Shown: positions 21,760 through 34,175, numbered from the stretch's first letter. The stretch is DNA of 64,000 bases from Silene conica (GCA_029255685.2 CM055316.2:71687237-71751236); one strand, 5' to 3'. A program made the numbers and translations. The notes: generated by a model not told the origin, from the sequence alone.

Positions 21760-24700
21760 AAATACTAAGCCTTAACTGCAGGGGGCTGGGCAACCCCGAA
21801 GCAGTAGGCGGGCTACGGAATTTGATCCGTAGGGAAGCCCTGGGTTTCGTTTTCCTTTGTGAAACGAAACTTAGTAGTGTGGAGATGAGTAAGATATGTT
21901 CGAAGTTGGAGGGATATGTCGGGATGGCTGTTGATAGTGTTGGGCGGTCGGAGGGGTTGCGTTATGGTGGAGGGAGGGAATTAGCTGTACTTTGAGGTCT
22001 ATGACTATTCATTATATTGACGTTGAGATTGAGGCTAATAGCACGATGTGGAGACTTACGGGGTTCTATGGCTGGCCCGCAGTTCACGAGAGGCACCTTT
22101 CCTGGCAGCAATTACGTATTCTTGCGGCGGAGTCGGAGTTACCTTGGTTATGTATTGGCGATTACAATGAGATCTTGTATGCAAATGAGATGAAAGGGGG
22201 GATCGGGCTCAGTGGCAGATGAATAACTTTCGGGACGCGGCTGATGATTGTGGGCTCAGGGATATTCGGTTTGAAGGCTACGAGTTTACGTTTGATAATG
22301 GTCAAGCTGGGGCGGACAACCGGCAATGTCGTTTGGATAGAGCTATGGGTTCGGGTACGTGGTTTGACCTATTCCCGTATGCAAAACTTCATCATTTGCA
22401 TAGAGAGTGGTCGGATCACGCACCAATCGTTTTGTACCTTGATGATCGTAATGATACACATGAAAGGGCTGCCAAACGCTTTCGGTTTGAACATGTATGG
22501 ATAGGGGAGACGGGTTGTGAAGATACTATCAAACATGCGTGGGAGGATGGCGAGATCGATATTATGGCTACTATCAGTAGGTGTGCTAGGGACTTACAGA
22601 AATGGAAAGGGACCTTTATAGGGAAAATTCTACGGGTCTTGCGAAAGAAAAGGCATCGATTACATCAACTGAATATTGGGGTTCGAAGTGAGGCTCACGT
22701 TCGGGAACGGCAGAGGGTGGTACAGGAGATTGCTGAGCTGTTGAGACAAGAGGAGTGTTTCTGGCGTCAGAGGTCGAGAGCGTTGTGGTTGCGGGATGGA
22801 GACCGAAATACGAAATACTTTCACCAGAAAGCAAGTCTGCGCAAGGAAAGAAATAAGATTGTGAAGCTGATCGATGATTCGGGAAGGGATTTTACGAGCA
22901 GAGAGGACCTTCAACGGTGTGCTATTCTTTATTTCCAAGATCTCTTTACTTCGAGTTATCCGTCTGACTTTGGTCATTTGTTGAGAGGCATTGAGGGTAG
23001 GGTGACAGATGCTATGAATTTGGGTCTAAGGGCTGCTTATACAAGTGAGGAGGTTCTTAATGCCATGAACCAAATGAATCCTTTAAAAGCTCCAGGGGTC
23101 AATGGGTTAAATGGGTTGTTTTATCAGACTTACTGGCACATTGTCGGTAATTCTGTGATCCATACTGTTTTGAGGGTGCTTAATGGGGCTCCTATGCCGC
23201 CGGGTCTTAATCATACAAATATTGTCTTAATCCCGAAGAAAAAGGCTCCGGATAAAATGTCCGACTTCCGGCCCATTAGTTTATGTAACGTGATCTATAA
23301 GCTTATTTCAAAAGTTCTTGCGAACCGGCTGAAGATGTTCCTTGGCGATATTGTGTCTGAGAACCAAAGTGCCTTTACCCCAGGTAGACTTATTTCTGAT
23401 AATGTTTTGGTTGCTTTCGAAATGTTCCATGCCATGAAGAATGCGAGGGGGCGAGAGGGGCATATGGCCTTGAAGCTCGATATGGCGAAGGCTTACGACC
23501 GTGTGCAGTGGGATTTTTTAGAGGTGGTGTTAAGACGGATGGGTTTTGATGTGGCTTGGATTAATTGTGTTATGCACTGGGTCCGAACAGTGACTCATTC
23601 GGTGACAGTTAATGGGGAATGGTCGGAATCCTTTGCGCCGGGTAGAGGCCTTAGATAAGGGGACCCGTTGTCCCCTTACCTTTTCATACTCTGTGCGGAA
23701 GTCCTTTCTAGTTTGTTACGAACAACAGTGGAGAATCAGACGATTCATGGACTGAAAATTGCCCGTACGGCACCGGTTGTCTCTCACCTTTTCTTTGCGG
23801 ATGATAGTCTTATTTTTGCGAAAGCCAATGAAAGGGAGGCACGTGTGGTACGGGACATTATTCGGGACTATGAAACAGCGTCGGGTCAGCTCGTGAATCT
23901 CAATAAAACCACGGTTTCCTTTAGTAAAGGTACCTCGAATTGGCGGAAAGAAAGGGTGACGGAAGTTCTGGGGGTTCGGTGTGTTGATAAACAGGACAGA
24001 TATCTTGGGTTGCCAACTATGGTGGGTCGGTCAAAGAAGGAAATCTCGAGCCTTATTCGTGACAAAATCAGTAAACGGTTACAGGGATGGAGGGGTAAGA
24101 TACTCAGTAAGGCGGGGAAGGAAGTTTTGATAAAGGCCATTGGCCAAGCTATTCCAACTTACGCAATGAGTGTTTTTAAATTGCCTTTAAATTTTTGTGC
24201 CGAGCTACGTTCGATTGTGTCTCGTTTCTGGTGGGGATCGGAGAATGGTCGTCGGAAAATTTCGTGGATTGCATGGCAAAGAATGTGTAAACCAAAGTGT
24301 AGAGGGGGAATGGGTTTCCGGGATTTCGAGCAATTTAATAGGGCTCTTCTTGGGAAGCAAGCTTGGCGGTTGTCGACGAATGAGCGGAGTCTCATGTCTC
24401 GGGTTTTAAAAAGTCGTTATTTCCCTGACTGTTCTTTTCTGGAAGCCGAGCTCGGAGGTTTTCCTAGCTTCACGTGGCGAGGAATATGGGAGGCTAAAGC
24501 TGTGCTTCGTCTTGGAATGCGGAAACGTATTGGGGATGGTATGGACAGAAGGGTGTGGAAGGATCCGTGGATACCGGGGACTCAAACCAAATGTGTTCTC
24601 TCCCCGAGAGGTGCAGCCCCTGAGGATTTGCGCGTGTCTGACCTGCTAAGGGATGAGGGAACGGAATGGGATATCGCTAAGGTTCACAGCCTGTTTTTGC

Positions 24701-25845
24701 CTTTTGAATGGGATCGTATTTTGGGTATTAGGATTAGCGAGAATGGTGGGAGGGACGACTGGTGTTGGGACCCTGAACGTGACGGTACGTATTCGGTGAA
24801 AACTGCTTATAAATTGATTTCGAGCAGGGAGGAGTGTGATGTTGGACAATCCAAAATGTCTCGCGATATGGCACTGTGGAACAAGGTATGGAAAATCCCG
24901 GCTTGGCCACGTATGAAAATTTTATTTTGGCAATTTTGTTGTGAGGCTTTGGCCACCAAAAGAAATATTACGGTTCGGACGGAATTGACGGATGCAACTT
25001 GTCCTCGTTGTCACTACCATGTCGAGACTTGTCTCCACATGGCTAGGGATTGCGAGTGGGTTAAGGGGGTTTAGGAGGGACTGGGAGTCGCGGTGGGGTC
25101 GAGTGGAGGGGCTGAGGACGTGAGACAGTGGGTGGAAGCGATGATGGAAGGGTTGTGCGCGGAGGAGTGTCTTACGTTGGTGGTGGGTTGTTGGGCTATC
25201 TAGGAAAATCGAAACAAAGTAGTGTTCGAGGGTGGTACGGGGCGTGTTTAGCACGTAATCCAACGTGTCAGCGAGCTTGTGTAGGAGATAAAAGGAGCTG
25301 GGAATGTCGAGGTGTTTGGGGGAGGTGAAGCGGTGAGGCAAGGGGTTGTGGAAGCGAGGGCGGAGCTGGACAGAGGGAGTGCGCGTATTAATGTGGATGC
25401 CGGGGTCGTGGCTGGGACAGGGACCTGTTGGGGGGTGGTTTGTAGGGATGTGGAGGGGAGGCTCATGTGGGGAGCTACGGAGCAGAGACAGGAAGAGTTA
25501 GCACCCGCGATGGCCGAGGCGATGGCGGTTTTCGAAGGAGTGAAGATAGCGTGGAATAGGGGCTTGAAGCGTATCACCATTGAAAGCGACTGCCTTTCTG
25601 TTGTTAACGACCTCATGGAGAAGAGGCGAGGGCGTAGTGATATCTTTCTTATTTATGACGATATTCATAATTTGTGTAATTTGTTTGAGTTTGTTTCTTT
25701 CAAGTTTGTGCGTAGAAACTTTAACCGAGTCGCTCATGAGGTAGCTCATGCTCGACCTTGGTGGTTAGGAAGGCGACTTTGGGAGAATGACTTCCCGAGT
25801 CATATTTATGCTTGTGCGGATGCTGACTTAATAGAAAGTTCGTAA
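21756..25845 (+). pseudogene. LINE ORF2 polyprotein, broken by frameshifts and stops
   Basis: Domains in order: AP endonuclease (SLNCRGLGNPEAV, FLCETKL, CIGDYNEI, REWSDHAPIV); reverse transcriptase (FRPISLCNVIYKLISKVLANRLK, ALKLDMAKAYDRVQWDFL with the catalytic Asp, and FFADDSLIF with the catalytic pair intact); zinc-binding region (CPRCHYHVETCLHMARDC); RNase H (NVDAGVV, AEAMAVFEG, ESDCLS, FNRVAHEVA). One base seems missing near 21950 and one near 22200. In-frame stops are at 23656 (in the RQGDPLSP motif, where Q is expected), 25072 and 25201 (where W is expected), 25249 and 25282. The copy cannot make the full protein. Confidence 0.88.
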
Positions 25846-25891
25846 ACCCGTTGGGTTTATTTCAAAAAAAAAAAACTTATACTTTTAATTT

Positions 25892-26887
25892 CTACATAAA
25901 TACCAGATTTTTACAAAACATTTAATATCTAACCATATTTTTTAATAATTATCATATACGGAGTAATAGTTTTCTTAACTATTATTAATCACGACATGTT
26001 TTTAGACATGATCGATTTTATGAAACTATTTTTTGGGTCACGTGTAAGAAGGGTCTGTAAATTTAAGGTGAAAGAAAACAATTTGATGTATGTAATATAA
26101 CTATTAATGTAGTGGAAGAAAATATTCAATATTTGTAATGTTTTTTAGCATATGTGAGATATTATAAATTGCTTTAACACTATAGTACACAAAACAAAGG
26201 TCAACATGACAGAAATGTCCGTCGAAAACGTCATTTGGTTTTGTTGCAAAAGTAACGTTGGCCCTAAACATCCGTCGCAAGAGGTAAATTGAGACGAAAT
26301 ATTTCCTCCCAGAACAAAGATGACTCCGTCTCAACTCTCAATTGTCATATATGAGTGATGAGTCAACATTATTAGGTGTTGTCGACTTTATGTTACTATT
26401 GAAACATGACCGCTTTATATTACTACTCCGTATTTTTTAGGTTACCCGTAATAAGGGTTTGTAAATTTTATATTGGAGAAATACAAACGAATAAATGTAA
26501 TATATTAACAAATATAGTTTATAAAGACATTTTTCTATATTTGTAATGTTGTTGGCTATTGGCAAAACATTATAAATATTTTAAACACAAATTATATGTG
26601 GCCCGTCACAATTTTGTATTATTTACAAACAATTTAATTACTTTTGAACATCATTTATTAAAAGAGGATTTTTGAAAATAATGAATTATTGTTATATTTA
26701 GCCATCTCTACGAAATATCGCATAATTTGTGATAGTTTTCATATTATTTCTACTATAGTCTTTTAATTACCCGGTAATTCTTTTTTTTTTTTCTGTCATT
26801 TTTCTTCGTCGGAGTCGTTTTAGGTTATACGTTGTTTTTGTAGATGTGATCTAATTTGTTGATTAACTTAACTTACTTAGTTTGACA
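25892..26887. other. Intergenic DNA with an imperfect direct repeat
   Basis: No gene. Two related segments (about 25985-26180 and 26385-26595) share TTTT(T)GGGTCACGTGTAAGAAGGGT-like text followed by TTGTAATGTT and an ATTATAAAT block, which indicates an old duplication or two copies of one repeat. Between them are TCCGTCG motifs like those in the local MITEs. Confidence 0.4.
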
Positions 26888-28593
26888 ATGGCAGATTCGA
26901 TTAATGGTAAGCGACTTAATTTGCGAAAATGATTTGGGTGTTTAGCGTGAATAAGACTCAATTATTTTTTGTTGGTTCAACGAAGCACGCACTTGGTCGC
27001 ATTACAATAGAGGGGAGGGGGAATCGAACGTAGGACCTATTGTCCAGGATACCTCCGTCTTCACCACTGAACTAAGACATCAAAAAGACTCAATCAATTA
27101 TTAGACTATGCAATTCTCCAAATTAACTAATTAAGAAATAAACTTGATTAATGGTAGCAGGTCTATCTCCAAAGAAAATCAAGATGGCAGCATTATTTGG
27201 TATTGTTTCTCATTTCAGTTGTGTTTGCTTATGATTTAAGGTGAAATCTAAAAATGTTTAACTTAGTTGATTATGAAATGACTGAATATCGAAAATTAGG
27301 GGTCTTTGTTTGATTTTTAATCCAAAAATTATAGTCGGAGTGATCCGAGATTAATGTTGCAGAGGAGTTTAAAGATTCTATGCACAAGTTCGATTAGTGC
27401 AATACAATCTCTTTTTGACTTCTTAACATTTTTTTATCTCCATTGACATTTAGTTTTCAGTTGTCGAATTTGTAGTGTTAAATTGTTCATATTCAGTTAT
27501 ACCAACATTTGACCCTCTTATAAGGTCATTATTACAGTTAGTTTCACCTTGCATAAATAGCTCATCTAATAGACCATACAACTCTACCAACATCTTCTGA
27601 TAAGTTAGCTCCAAACTACTAAGCTTTAGAGGAAGGAGTTGAGAGTTTTCACAATTTTAGTTTCCATAGTATTAGTAGCCGCTAACAGCTTTAAAAGAAT
27701 AAAGCCTTAACAGAATAAATAAAGTTGGCTATTGAAGTCTTGAAGAGGAAGATAGTGAAAATTTTAGGTAGGTAAATGGGGTTAGACCGTTCTTAATTTC
27801 TTATAGATGAATACGAAGTAAGTGATTTATGTATCCTACACGAATACGTGTCCAGGTGTCGGATTTGACTATTATATGAAAATATCATGTTTTTGGTATA
27901 AAATTCAGTATCCAAGTGTCATACCTATGTCCGAGTGTCCAGTGTGCGGTTGTCTGCGCAATATAGCTATAAGTATTGGTTGTAAAATTATGGTTATGTT
28001 ACTATCAATTATACGACTACCAAATTAGGAAATGCTCATTTTTAATTTGATTTAATCATTGTGAGACTACTATTTTAAGACATATACCCTCCGAATCTAA
28101 ATCATTCCATTTTTCAAAATTTCTGATGTGGATTTGGAACAAATAGGTCAATTCAAAGGAATTAGACGGAATAATATGTACTAAGTTTTATTACTCCGTA
28201 TATTTTAATTTGTTTCACCTTGCCAAATTAGCTAATACATTGTCATTGGACCAGTGATCAACGTATGAAAAACATATTGGAGGGCTCGAATTTTGTATAC
28301 TCCGTCTTAGTTTGTAAAGGCGCGCCTCGAGTGCGCCTAAGATGCTCAGATTTCCTAGGACACGTTAAATGAGACTTAATAGATTATTTGAAATCTAATA
28401 AACCCTAGAACTTTACAGAATATGCTACTGCATAAGCACTGCTGAAAATGCAAATGATCTCACAATTAGAATGTATGAATGTTACACTATATTAACATTT
28501 GGTGTTTGCATTCCAGGGAAACAACGAAGGGTGTCAAAGTTCAATTTCAATTTGAAGGCACAAATGCAAGAAGATTGGATATGGCGTGATTAA
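26888..28593 (+). CDS. Candidate 44-aa three-exon gene, unknown function
   Basis: Three short segments join with canonical borders and matching phases: 26888-26906 (ATG, then GT), 27161-27199 (after GCAG, before GT) and 28517-28593 (after CCAG, to TAA). The product begins MADSINGLSPKKIKM, continues AALFGKQRRVSKFNFN and ends MQEDWIWRD. It is Lys/Arg-rich in the middle and acidic/aromatic at the end. I do not recognise it. A SINE lies in intron 1. A Helitron 3' end lies 0.6 kb downstream, so this could be a captured gene fragment rather than a free gene. The support is the coherence of three exons, not homology. Confidence 0.35.
26963..27084 (-). mobile_element. tRNA-derived SINE
   Basis: On the minus strand it starts CTTAGTTCAGTGGTGAAG after GAT, an A-box-like sequence, and has the B box GTTCGATTCCCC. 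It ends in AAAAAATAAT. It is flanked by 10-bp direct repeats AAGACTCAAT (26953 and 27085). Length is about 122 bp, short for a plant SINE. It is the same family as the one at about 20.0 kb. Confidence 0.8.
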
Positions 28594-29206
28594 AATGAGC
28601 TCTTTAATTCTTTGATTTTAGTACTCGGTGTGGGCCTGTATCATACAACCTTTACAACATTCCGTTGGTATTTATATTTAGAATTGCACTAATATGTTGA
28701 TATTGTTGTACTTGATGGAGTCAGTCTCATTAATTCTTTGATTTTGGACGGAATATAGAAAAATGACTATTTTAAACGAGATTTTTCTTACGATGAAGGA
28801 ATAATGATTTGAATCATCTCTGTTTTTATTTCTGGATTATCATTCGGAAACAATCTCTATGTTTTGTTAATGCAACTGTAAAATCGAGTATCTCCGACCT
28901 CTTACATCATGGTTTATGGGAGTCATTGTATAACGTAATATTGTACTTTTTCACATTAACGATGAGATTACCCGTGTCGTCTTCCTCTTTTGATTTCCCT
29001 AAGGATTTTATGATCTTTAGGTTTGTTTTGTCTTCAATCAATATTTAAGATGTAAGAATGCATGAATATCTATTTTTAAACTATTTATTAATTTTATACA
29101 TATATATATTCACGTTTTAAACATTTCCATATTTATACCAAATATTTATATTTTTGAGTTAAAACTGCCACTTACATAATTTTTTTATACATAGATTCAT
29201 ATTATA
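28594..29206. other. AT-rich DNA before the Helitron end
   Basis: No gene is convincing. If the Helitron is real, this is its 3' part. Confidence 0.35.
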
Positions 29207-29238
29207 CCCGTGCATAAAATGCACGGGTTACACACTAG
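29207..29238 (+). mobile_element. Helitron 3' terminus
   Basis: A perfect 8-bp-stem hairpin CCCGTGCA-TAAAA-TGCACGGG is followed by TTACACA and then CTAG, with T as the next base. A GC-rich hairpin about 10 bp before a CTRR end that is inserted next to T is the hallmark of Helitron 3' ends. I could not place the 5' TC end; the element could reach back past the small candidate gene. Confidence 0.6.
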
Positions 29239-29495
29239 TTTATATCTTACACCAATATTTTTTTAAAAAAAATTTCCTATTTATGAAAATATTTTCAGTA
29301 CATTTTTTCTTAAAATCCTTACAAATATACAAGATAAACAATTAATAACTCAAAATTTAAGTTTTAAAAAATTAGAAATATTTAGGTTAAATTATTTACC
29401 AACTCTATAAGAAAATCATGCGTTAATAATGAGATACAACACACAACTCACAAGCACGTTTCACAGGAAAAACAAAAAAACAAAAAAAATCAAAT
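29239..29495. other. AT-rich spacer with pol III terminator
   Basis: AT-rich. The run of eight A at 29482-29489 is a T-run on the minus strand just after the tRNA and is the likely pol III terminator. Confidence 0.6.
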
Positions 29496-29569
29496 TGCTC
29501 TCGTTGAGAGTCGAACTCAAGACCTCCCGCTTACTAAACGGGTGCTCTAACCAACTGAGCTACGAGAGC
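29496..29569 (-). tRNA. tRNA-Thr (anticodon AGT)
   Basis: A 74-nt nuclear-type tRNA on the minus strand. The acceptor stem GCTCTCG pairs with CGAGAGC, with discriminator A. The D arm is in TAGCTCAGTTGGTTAGAGC (A box). The anticodon stem CCCGT/GCGGG has loop TTAGTAA and anticodon AGT. The T arm contains GAGTTCGACTC (B box). There is no intron and no encoded CCA. A T-rich terminator follows. All stems are intact, so the gene is probably functional. Confidence 0.96.
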
Positions 29570-30316
29570 TGGTGCTTGTTATGTTACCCTATATAATCTT
29601 AATTTATTTAGATAACATTGGTGTCAGTCACAGACTCGCAGACAAACTAAGGCGGCTAGACTGCCAAAATTTTTGTACCCCAATTATCACACATTTACAC
29701 CTAAAACTACGGACGCACATGTAGTAACTCGTAAATATGTTACTCAATTTTTCCATTTGAGACTGTTTTATGATAAAATTTATTATCACAATTTTTTTTG
29801 TATTAGATAAAATTCTCATAATAAAAAACAAATTTCTCTTTTATGAGTACAACTTTGTCCACCAAAAAAAGTTTGTAAAATGAAACTTCAAAAAAAATAT
29901 TACACAAATTTTACGTAATTATATATAAGACGGTTTTACGCACAATTACTTAATCGGCGAATAATTAATGTAAGCTACACCTATATCAAGTGTCGAATGT
30001 AGGAGGGGAAAGTGGGTAGAGAGTGTGTGTTGTCTATCTCTATCTATCCCCCCCCCTCTCTCTCTCTCTCTCTCTCTTCTCCCGTTTCCTGGACATTTCT
30101 CTCTTCATTCACCTAAATCAATTTATTAATTTCATCAAACCCTCATACCCACTATCGTTCTTAGGGTTTCCTACCTAACAACTCTGTTTTAAGCTTATTC
30201 TTTCTCCAAAGTTTCAATCTTTCTGTATAATTAAGAGGCTATTATTCTGGGTTTTTCAAGATCATCATCATCATCATATTTATCTGAGGGTAAAAAGGTT
30301 AATTATAATAATAATA
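29570..30316 (+). promoter_or_regulatory. Upstream region and 5' leader of the Di19 gene
   Basis: AT-rich DNA, then a pyrimidine tract: nine C at 30048-30056 followed by a (TC)n run to about 30079 and CT-rich sequence up to the start codon. Such tracts are common in plant 5' leaders and core promoters. ATATATAAG at about 29920 is a possible TATA-like sequence but sits far upstream. Confidence 0.4.
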
Positions 30317-33300
30317 ATGGACGGTGGTGATTTATGGAGTTCAAAGTTATCTTCATCTTCTTTCAGACGATATCAATTACGATCTGGTTTGTCTCGACTC
30401 ATTTCCTTATCTTTTATTGTGTTTTTGATTTGTACTCTTTCTGTCTGTCATTTGTTTACTTTTTATTTTCGTTGTTAGGCCTATTTTAATCAAAAGGTAA
30501 ACAAATGATTATGATTGCGAGGGAGAGAGTAATTTTTTTTAAGATGATTAATTGGATTTGCATCATATAAAGATCATATCCCTGTATATCTTTAAGCTTT
30601 TAAAGGAAAGTATATGTAATAGTTACATTTTTGTTGTTTGTTAGCAAAAAAAATGGTAAAAATCATGATTTTTTTGTGTAATTAAGGAAACCCACCTGGG
30701 AAAAGGTGAATTTTGTTGATTTTTAGAACTTCCAATCATGAAAGATGTGATCTTTGTATTTCTTTTGTTGTGATGATGTGAAAAGGGTTTTTTTGGTTTA
30801 GGTTTTAAAAAAATGATATAATTTGTTGCTAATAAGGGGATTTTGACCTGGATTTGAAGCAGATGCTTATTTGGGAGATGAGTTAGAGGTTGGGGATGAC
30901 TGCAAGGAAGAGTTTTCGTGTCCGTTTTGTGCCGATGAGTTTGATATTGTAGGCCTCTTTTGCCATATGGATGAAGAGCATCAAGTAGAATTGAAAAATG
31001 GGGTAATTCGCTTACACTCCTTTTAACCCTTAATCCCTCTATGCACTTGTGATGGTTATTATATGTACAACTTCTTGAAAATGTAGTATATATCAATATC
31101 TTTTTCATGCTTCACTGTAATAGAGAATTGCTGGTTTTCTTAGTGTTGGCATTATGCTAAGCATGACGAGTTTTGAGACATTTCTCAATTGCTGACTTTG
31201 TTTTTCTCGTGTGTCGATGTGTCCACAAAGCACGGCAAGTTTTGAGACATTTTTCAAAGGGATATTGAGGAGTTGGGGCGAAGTATCTAAATATGATTTT
31301 GATGTTTACCCTTTGTTTCAGACACTTTGATATCATAGATTTAAGTTAATTAAGTTCTTGACTGTCATGCTCATTCAGATATTCTTTTGTTCATATATTA
31401 ATATAGTTTGCTATTCTCCGTATTTGAGATGGTATGGATTCTCTTAGAGGTTAAAAGTAATTGAAGACTGATCACCGCTTCCAAAGCTTACTAAATATGT
31501 TACCCTTGTCGAACACTGATCACAAGAATTTCCCTTTATGTCTTGTATCCCTTCCGAGAAGCATGGACTTTGAAGCTTAGTGTTTTACTGGTTTTGCTAA
31601 TTGTTTACTTCACTGTTTTTGCAGGTTTGTCCTATTTGCGTGAAGAGGGTGGGAGTAGATATGGTTGGTCATATTACCATGCAACATGGGAACATATTAA
31701 AAATATCCTTTTGACAGCTTTCTTAATTTGAATTATGCTTACTGAACATGTAGTCATTATGCAAAACTCTCTGACAAGCATTGTTAGTCTAGGGGGTTAA
31801 TTGCTGAGAGGCTCTTTGATTTGTCATATTCAAATCCCGGATTGTTTTCCCTGGATCTGTTTCGTTGTCTGCTTGTGTGGTGCTTTGCAGCGCCTTGTTT
31901 GTTTTTAGTATAGATGATTATAAGATCTTCTCAAATACTAAAGGTGTGTGTGTAGCTTTGTTACTTAAAATGTTCAGCCATGATTAGGAGATCTCTGGCA
32001 GTCTACCAAACTTAAGAAACCTCTAGTCTTATGTTTCGCAGGTTATCCAGCACCTTTAGTTTTTTGATATATTTGACGGTTTAATGTAATTGTTTTATCC
32101 TGCTCACCTCATTTGTAATGTGTTGGTGTTTCTTGAGGATCACCAAACTTTTCCCATCTTTTCTTTGGACGGAACCCGAGCTTTTATCATCTTGTTCGTT
32201 GCAAGTTTGTGAGCTATCTTTATATTATTGTACTAGAGAAGGGAGAACCCTATTTTGTGTTTCTACTTGTTAGGTTAAAAGCACAGTTCAGGTAAAATTT
32301 TACAATGTTCCTGGGAGGCCAGTAGTATGGTATCTCACTAAAATGAGCTTTAATATTCACCAAATTTAGCATGATATTCACCATATTGATAAAAAAAGTT
32401 GACATGGCTAGAGTCACATTTGTTTTTCAAGTAATTATACATAATCTGTCATGTCATAATTCATTATGTTGAATTTGGTAGCGTGTCTAGGCGAATATGA
32501 TAATGTTTCTATGGTAGCGTGTTAACGTGATATCATTAATGTGGTGTACGGAACTACGGACTGTTGTGCTATGGGGTACATTATAACAACTCAACCATCC
32601 TTTGTCGTGGTCTATAAATTATATACCGAATATTTCTCCATTAATTCCATGGGTGACCCCTAATGTGGTTATCTATCATTTTTTTGTTATATCTCCTTAA
32701 CGTAACTATCACGTTCAACGAAGGAGAAGATTACGTAGAGGTGCTTCAAATTCAATGTTCAACATACTGAGAAAGGAATTGCGAGAAGGAAATCGGCAAT
32801 CCCTCTTTGGGGGATCATCTTTCGGGCTTTCTTCCTCAAATCCAGACCCCGATCCTCTCTTGTCTTCTTTTATATATAGCTCGAACACTGCAGACGATCT
32901 TGGCAAGGAGGAATCTCATTCTTCCAAGGTCGAATGCTCACTTCCAGAGACAATGGTGGAAAAGAGCATAGAAAGGTAATATTTTTTCTTCCATTTTTCT
33001 TGTGGGACATGCATTACATATTTGTGTTGATACTTGGTAGCATGATCTTTTTAATGGCATGATAACATATATTGCCCTATCGTATTTATATTTCGCCAAT
33101 TTGTTTTTTCGCTGTCGGTGGATTTAATTTTGATCATTAACTTTTCTCAAATGTACTTAGAGATGCACTATGAAGACATGACTAATCTAGTCTTTCCTTT
33201 TCACTGCAAAGATGAATGCTATCAACCTTCTTGTTCCATTAACTTTTTCTTAACCCCATCACTTGGCATGTACAAATGTAAGTTCGTTCTAGGGCAAGGC

Positions 33301-34175
33301 TTCTTCACTCTATGAGACCTCGCTAATTACCTAACCCTTTCTTTCACTTCTCTCTTCGCAATTCCAACTCCGTTCAGATTCTCAATCTCTAAAGGCCCTT
33401 CCACTATCACCCTCCTCCAGGACTCTTCAAACAGTTTCTATAACCCAACACTATCTCAATTCTCTCTATCTCCGGCAAAACTGTGTTATAGAGTAGTATT
33501 ATTTAGTTGGTATTACTTGGGGTCTCATAACATGAAATCTTGCAAAAGTATTCATCATATCATTTTAAGGGGCTTGAGTGGAGAATGTCCAAGAGAAAGT
33601 TGGAGAGAGTAGATAGTGTCGCATCCCTCGTGTAGTAAAAATTGAGGAACTATCTGTGTCAGTGGCAGACCAGATATGGAGATATATAAACTTGAATGCT
33701 GGTACATTAAAGAATGCATACTGTCAATCATTTATATGATAACATAATGGTATGAAGCGAAATGGTTCGTAAAACTCTGTGCTGCTTGTGCATTAGCCAA
33801 CTGTCGATGCCTTTTAGGATGCACTTGTCATCATTGTGGGCATATGGAGACAATCTATTTGTATTTTTAACACTGAGATACGACTACTGCAGCATATCCG
33901 ATCAACAGATGTTTCAGTATGAAAATCTTGTGGGCGAAAAGTATTAGAATGTTTCAATATCGAAAAACTAACGTGTTTGATGTTAAGGAAATCATTGATG
34001 TGCATTTAAGAGAGATGGCATAATGGGGAGATTTAAACTGATATGAGATGATGTGTAAATTTGAAACAGTGTTGAGCAACCTGCACTATCTAAAAAGGAT
34101 CAAGAAGAAAAGGCGAGGAAATGCGAGTTTGTTCAAGGCATGCTCCTCTCGACAATGCTGGACGACATCTTATAA
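30317..34175 (+). CDS. Di19-family zinc-finger protein, 5 exons with one AT-AC intron
   Basis: Di19 (drought-induced 19) proteins are small nuclear zinc-finger proteins linked to drought, salt and light signalling. Exons: 30317-30386, 30863-31002, 31625-31702, 32713-32975 and 34070-34175; total 657 nt, 218 aa (the Arabidopsis members are about 210). The N-terminus (LWSSKLSSSSFRRYQ) is family-like. The two zinc-finger-like motifs are FSCPFCADEFDIVGLFCHMDEEH and VCPICVKRVGVDMVGHITMQH; the first spans exon 2 and the second exon 3. They are followed by the basic stretch VQRRRRLRRG, the motif LRKELREGNRQSLFGGSS, PLLSSFI, and the C-terminal FVQGMLLSTMLDDIL. Intron 3 (31703-32712) starts ATATCCTT and ends AC, with CTCCTTAAC about 12 nt before its end; this is a minor-spliceosome intron. 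The other introns are GT-AG. Confidence 0.93.
31703..32712 (+). other. U12-type AT-AC intron of the Di19 gene
   Basis: A 1010-nt intron. The 5' splice site ATATCCTTTT is the U12 consensus, the branch-point sequence TCTCCTTAAC (32692-32701) matches TTCCTTRAC at most positions, and the 3' end is ...TATCAC. Joining the flanks keeps the frame and gives the conserved Di19 junction K|VQRRRR. No GT-AG alternative does so. Confidence 0.9.

Larger units (their letters stand above)
20268..25873 (+). mobile_element. Full-length LINE (L1-type non-LTR retrotransposon)
   Basis: About 5.6 kb from just after a direct repeat AACTTATACTTTTTAATTT (20249-20267) to an A-tail of about 12 that runs into the second copy (25874-25891, one T shorter). 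The long direct repeats and A-tail prove insertion by target-primed reverse transcription. It encodes ORF1 (RNA-binding) and ORF2 (endonuclease, reverse transcriptase, zinc-binding region, RNase H). The ATG of ORF2 overlaps the stop of ORF1 (ATGA at 21756-21759). It is nearly intact but carries two single-base frameshifts and five stops. Confidence 0.92.
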
